From: Neckera pumila
Lineage: Eukaryota > Streptophyta > Bryopsida > Hypnales > Neckeraceae
Length of the DNA stretch: 64,000 nucleotides
Assembly (NCBI GenBank): GCA_963969595.1
Contig: OZ018412.1
Coordinates: 16,680,501-16,744,500, forward strand
Direction of reading: 5' to 3'
Positions 60,238 to 64,000 of this stretch are shown one piece after another (positions within the stretch are counted from its first letter, which is position 1; every line of letters begins with the position of its first letter). Position numbers and translations under genes: made by a program. The notes under the pieces were generated by a model. That model worked only from the letters and a program-made list of their open reading frames with translations. It did no database searches and was not told the origin of the DNA.

Positions 60238-61986
60238 TGACTTGTTAATGCCATCAATGAACCTTTTTTGTAGGAGAGATTGTTTATCCACCATGTTTTT
60301 GCAAAAGCCAAGACCCGTTTCCAACTTCATTGGATTTGTAGTCAAGCTATGATTTGGAAGAAAATATCCTCTCCAAATTTTGTGTCTTAAAAATTCCAAT
60401 CTTTCACAGACTCTCATAAAAGAAGGTCTCTTGTGAGGAATGGTGTTCCAACAGTCTCTTAAAAGGGCCACCAACTCTTCAGGATAACAATGAGGAAGAT
60501 CCAGCCTTACACCATTCATAACTGCGTTGAACAATTCTTTTGGTGTACATAGGTCTTGAAAAGGTTTGTTCAAAGTCAAAATATGTGCACAAGTCATAGC
60601 AAAGCTAAAAATGTCGGCTTGGAACCAATTCACTTTTCCATGAAAATCCTTGTTGGCTTTGGGATGGGCTTCCGGATGAACCTCTGGAGCTCTATAGATT
60701 TTGGTGCCAACTCCACAATATGTCATAGTGTTGGATTTGGAGGCTTCCACTTTTGTTTGTGATGTCCCAAAATCAACCAACTTCAAGCAAAAATGGTCCT
60801 CCAAATGTAGATGGGTCAATCTATTCATTACCACATTTTGTGGTTTGAGATCCCGATGTGCAATACCTAGGTCATGTAGATACCACATTCCACGAGCTAT
60901 TTGCATGATAATATTCACTACCATAGGTAGTAAAAAAGAAACATGTTTTTGATCTTGAATCAAATCAAAGAGACTTTTCTCCATAAGTTCCATGGCAATG
61001 AAACGGTCACCTTTTGCTTGCCCATTGCCACAACAAATAAAATTGATGATGCATGGATGCTTCAAGTACGCCATGATGCCAGCTTCTTTCAAGAATAAAT
61101 TCTCATATTCTTGTATATAGAACTCTTTTTTTGCACAGGGTATGCCTAACCATTTGGTGCTACAAACACCACCTTCATTTGCTCCAGCTCCAAGATACTC
61201 TGAGTCTCCCCAAGTCTCTTTTGCTTCCTTCTCTTTTTCCCATAAAAGTGGACTTGCTGCTTCTACAGCATTGCCATGGGATTGTTGAGATGAAAATTGC
61301 ATCTTTACAAGCAAATAGCTAGCTAGACACTTATACATTTCCAATGATAGTGATTGATCTGATATTCTCGTGTTGGCAGGTTTATGGACAAAGGCTTCAA
61401 GTTTCTTTTGTAGATCAAGATTATCTTGATGAATGTCATCATCTCCAAGTAGAAACATTGAAGAATCTGATCACAAATCTTTTAGTTGAACATCCCAATC
61501 TGCACTCAAGCTTCTAGCTTGCTCATAAATTACATTGTAGCATAAGCCAACATCAAACAAAATTTCTCGGAAAGCATTTTCATTTTGACTTTGAAATATT
61601 GTTGCTGCAAGCCAATTCTTCCCCTTATACTTTTCCACAAGTACTTTTGCCTTCTCCAAATATCAAACAAAGTCTTTTAAAGCGGGTTGAAAGTATGAGA
61701 GCTTAGATTCTTTGCATTGTGACAAAAGCCCTCTAATGTTGAGAGTAATTTCCAAAAGCTTCTGTGACAAATACAAGCATTGTCTTTGGTTGAGCATGTC
61801 TCCACCAGCTATAATCTCCTTTGTGAGAGCATCTATGGTGCTCATGGTGTGCTTACAAATATCCCAAAAGTCAGCTTTATGTCCACCAAATGCTTGTTTA
61901 ATTATTCTCTTGGCCTTGTCTTCTAGTTTCCAAACTTTGACATCTTTGAATGCTTGAATGTCACTTTCAACACATATTACATGCAT
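60238..61986 (-). pseudogene. HeLo (MLKL-like) domain plus protein kinase, two in-frame TGA
   Basis: Plant MLKL proteins join an N-terminal helical HeLo-type bundle, which acts at membranes in cell death, to a kinase-like domain. Here LNQRQCLYLSQ, KGKNWLAATIFQSQNENAF and LCYNVIYEQ match the plant MLKL bundle block by block. The kinase follows: Gly-rich LGAGANEGG, Lys in CAKKEF, MELMEKSLFDLI, catalytic IAHRDLKPQNVV, KLVDFGTSQ, a YRAPE-type APE motif, ADIFSFAM and HKRPSF. All catalytic residues are present, unlike most MLKL pseudokinases. One frame is open from 62040 to 60226 except for TGA at 61665-61663 (after ALKDFV) and 61473-61471 (after VQLKDL). Both could come from CGA. The ATG at 61986 is the likeliest start, but an upstream exon is possible. 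Donor TCA|GTGAGC (60237) joins phase 0 to the DC1 exon. Intact alleles may exist. Confidence 0.75.
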
Positions 61987-62040
61987 CCAACAACTGATCC
62001 CAATAAAGCATGTATTAAAATATATAAAGATATCCCACAA

Positions 62041-63611
62041 ATTTGTGATTTCAAAAATCCTAATGAATTTTGTAATATCTAGTTGTTAATAAAAAAAAAA
62101 AACATAGAAACAACAATTTGAAACTATTTGGCATATACCTTGTTGTAAAACCAATTACTACGTACACTTTTGTAATAACACATACCAGGGGTAGGTGGGT
62201 TGGTATATAACCAACCCTTATCCAATTCTATCAAAATCTAAAAAGTATGTCATTATAGAATGTCAACCTCAAAATATTCAACATCTAATGTATGAGGTAC
62301 TCCTACAATAAGATATTTTGGAAATTAAACGCTAGATTTGTGTTCTGTAATGAGTGCAATCATTATATTGAGGGGATTTATTCACCATTTGCTTTACTAA
62401 GCAATTTACCTTACACATGTAATTCAACAACTTCTACATGTCACATATTGAGCACAGTCATGTGATAGTAGTTTTGGGATTCGAGCCATAAACGACATAA
62501 ATGCAATAAAATAACTACACCTAATTTTGAATGCTTTCTAAAACAAACCACTAAAAATTCCCACTATTCATGAGCATTTGTGATTGCTTTCAGAAACACT
62601 TGTTTTCAACACTTTGAAAATTTGACGTTTTTTCATACGGTGTCCAAAAATACATTCTAAGAGAACCTGGAATCTCCTTTGATTGCCAGCAAGACCCCAC
62701 ACAAGAATTCCAATATGATAATGGGAACCACACTGAATTGCTTATTCATACGACTTTAGGGGTAGTTCCGTTAATGTGTCATAGCATTGACGGAGCATGC
62801 CATTCAAAAACATGGCCCTTATTCTTAGAATGATGTTGAAATGTCGTACCTATTTGTCAAGAGAAAAGATGAACAACTCTTTGTAACTGCTTGCAGTATA
62901 CTAGTTTTGAAAATAGCAGCACGTCCTTACAAATGCACCATCTTCAAGCTCTACGAAGACGTCAAGGATTACAAAAGCATCCAGTAACTTAACCCTTAAT
63001 GCAGGTTTGATTAGAAGATACAGCGTTGTACAGAAGCAGGAGGTGAATACAATGCGCAACAGCTTCCACCCAGTGTGTCGTAGATGGCTTCCTTTTTTTT
63101 TGAACATAGAATTTGGAGAGAGGATCAAGTTCTGAAATTTTCAGACTGTTTGGAGGTGCTGTCGTGTTTCAATCATTTTACAGTATAAATTCAGTACTTG
63201 AAATAGCAAAACAGTAGAGGTATGGCAAAATTGACCAAGTGTGGTGGCTTTAGTACTGGACCTTGTCGCTTTCCTACGAGCCTATATGAGTGCCGTGCAT
63301 GCCAGGCAGGGTGATCCGTGCTGTAAGTGCGATACTCATCCGGTTTGCCGGTCACTGGTAAAGTGTTGCAACCTGTATGCTCAAGCCAGTACATTCAGGA
63401 CGCCCTGTGCAAAATTTACGGTGGGCGTCATTCATGCAGCAGTTGATTCTCAAATTCAACAATTTCTAGCTGCATCGTTAGCTTCTACAATTCCTCTACA
63501 CCACAGAATAGACAAACGGCCTCAATTAGGGTTCCTTCGACGCCTGCATGTTCAAATTCTACACCTTCGAACTGCACCACAGGAAATACCAACAAATATC
63601 CAGTCAGTGAT
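62041..63611. other. Intergenic DNA between the kinase locus and the right-edge gene
   Basis: 62041-62880 is AT-rich and probably includes the kinase gene's upstream region. About 62890-63611 is GC-richer and likely holds the 3' untranslated region of the minus-strand gene ending at 63612. A 130-codon plus-strand frame at 63241-63633 overlaps that terminal exon and has no motif. Confidence 0.35.
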
Positions 63612-64000
63612 TCAAAGCAAATTTAATGCATAAATTCCAACAACAACAACTACAGCTGACAGAACACCCACCACAATCCCACCAAGAGGCTCCGCCTTAT
63701 AGAATTTTCTTCTTCGAGGACGACACTGCACAAACTAGCAAAATTGCAGTTTAGTTTTAATTCGACCTTTGCACATATCGATCGATTGATCAAATTCAAA
63801 CTCAATGAATCCATCACTGAATCCAAGCAATTCCAAAAAAAACATTGAAAGAAAACTTCACAGCTTTCCTCCTCAATTCAAGTCATTGACCATCCATAAT
63901 TTAACACTTATCAACACATATTCAAAGCAGTCTTTCCTATATAGCACAATTGTCATCTAAACTTTCTCAAACCTTGTGCATCCCAGATGCCACCAAATTC
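63612..64000 (-). CDS. 3' end of a membrane-protein gene (two last exons, partial)
   Basis: The last exon is 63725-63612 (37 residues plus TGA): CRPRRRKFYKAEPLGG followed by a single hydrophobic helix IVVGVLSAVVVVVGIYAL and a short NLL end. The preceding exon enters from the right edge to 63973 and reads NLVASGMHK before donor CACAAG|GTTTGA; acceptor TTGTGCAG precedes 63725. The phase-0 join is open across both. A basic cluster followed by one C-terminal helix suggests a membrane anchor with its N-terminal side in the cytosol or a similar compartment. The family is not recognised and the rest of the gene lies outside the window. Confidence 0.55.

Noticed and set aside
61471..61665. In-frame TGA codons as possible selenocysteine or recoding sites
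   Set aside because: They replace residues in a helical bundle and a linker, no SECIS-like structure was noticed, and a TAG plus a frameshift in the same locus point to decay or error.
63241..63633. 130-codon plus-strand frame
   Set aside because: No motif, and it overlaps the minus-strand terminal exon at 63612-63725 and its presumed 3' untranslated region.

Overview
The window is nuclear DNA of a land plant. It holds a ferritin with a plastid-targeting extension, a plant-type DNA ligase IV, a plant TRAPPC12 homologue and a plant HeLo/MLKL-type kinase. Genes are split by many short GT-AG introns and are GC-richer than the very AT-rich DNA between them. The piggyBac-type element and the many fold-back elements, together with a kinase/DC1 gene of unusual build, suggest a non-seed plant such as a bryophyte or lycophyte. 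That is only an inference; no lineage marker was seen.

Layout: 1-1070 (minus) is the 5' part of a TRAPPC12-like gene cut by the window edge. About 2.2-22.7 kb is AT-rich repeat DNA with miniature transposons, long hairpins and decayed transposon coding fragments. 23.72-33.61 kb (plus) is a complete DNA ligase IV gene modelled here in 28 exons, one of them 7 nt long. 34.1-37.8 kb is repeat DNA, including a 1.3 kb palindromic element and a TTAA-flanked miniature element. 38.93-41.93 kb (minus) is a complete 8-exon plastid ferritin gene. 42.5-44.5 kb holds Harbinger-like and mini-CACTA insertions just upstream of ferritin. 45.03-49.95 kb is a 4.9 kb piggyBac-like element with TTAA ends and a broken transposase; miniature elements at 18-23 kb and 36.9-37.8 kb share its ends. 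50-57.7 kb has no recognisable gene, apart from a small TTAA-flanked element and a large microsatellite.

57.73-61.99 kb (minus) is the most interesting locus. A HeLo (plant MLKL-like) domain, a protein kinase with all catalytic motifs, an array of DC1 zinc-binding domains and a 325-residue C-terminal domain lie head to tail, with splice sites and phases that allow one gene. As given it carries three in-frame stops and one single-base frameshift, so it is either a young pseudogene or affected by sequence errors. At the right edge (63.6-64.0 kb, minus) is the 3' end of a gene whose protein ends in a basic stretch and one membrane helix.

The genes do not form a pathway: vesicle tethering, DNA end joining, iron storage and a putative cell-death/immune kinase are chance neighbours. 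What links the window is repeated invasion by cut-and-paste transposons and their non-autonomous derivatives, several of them nested.
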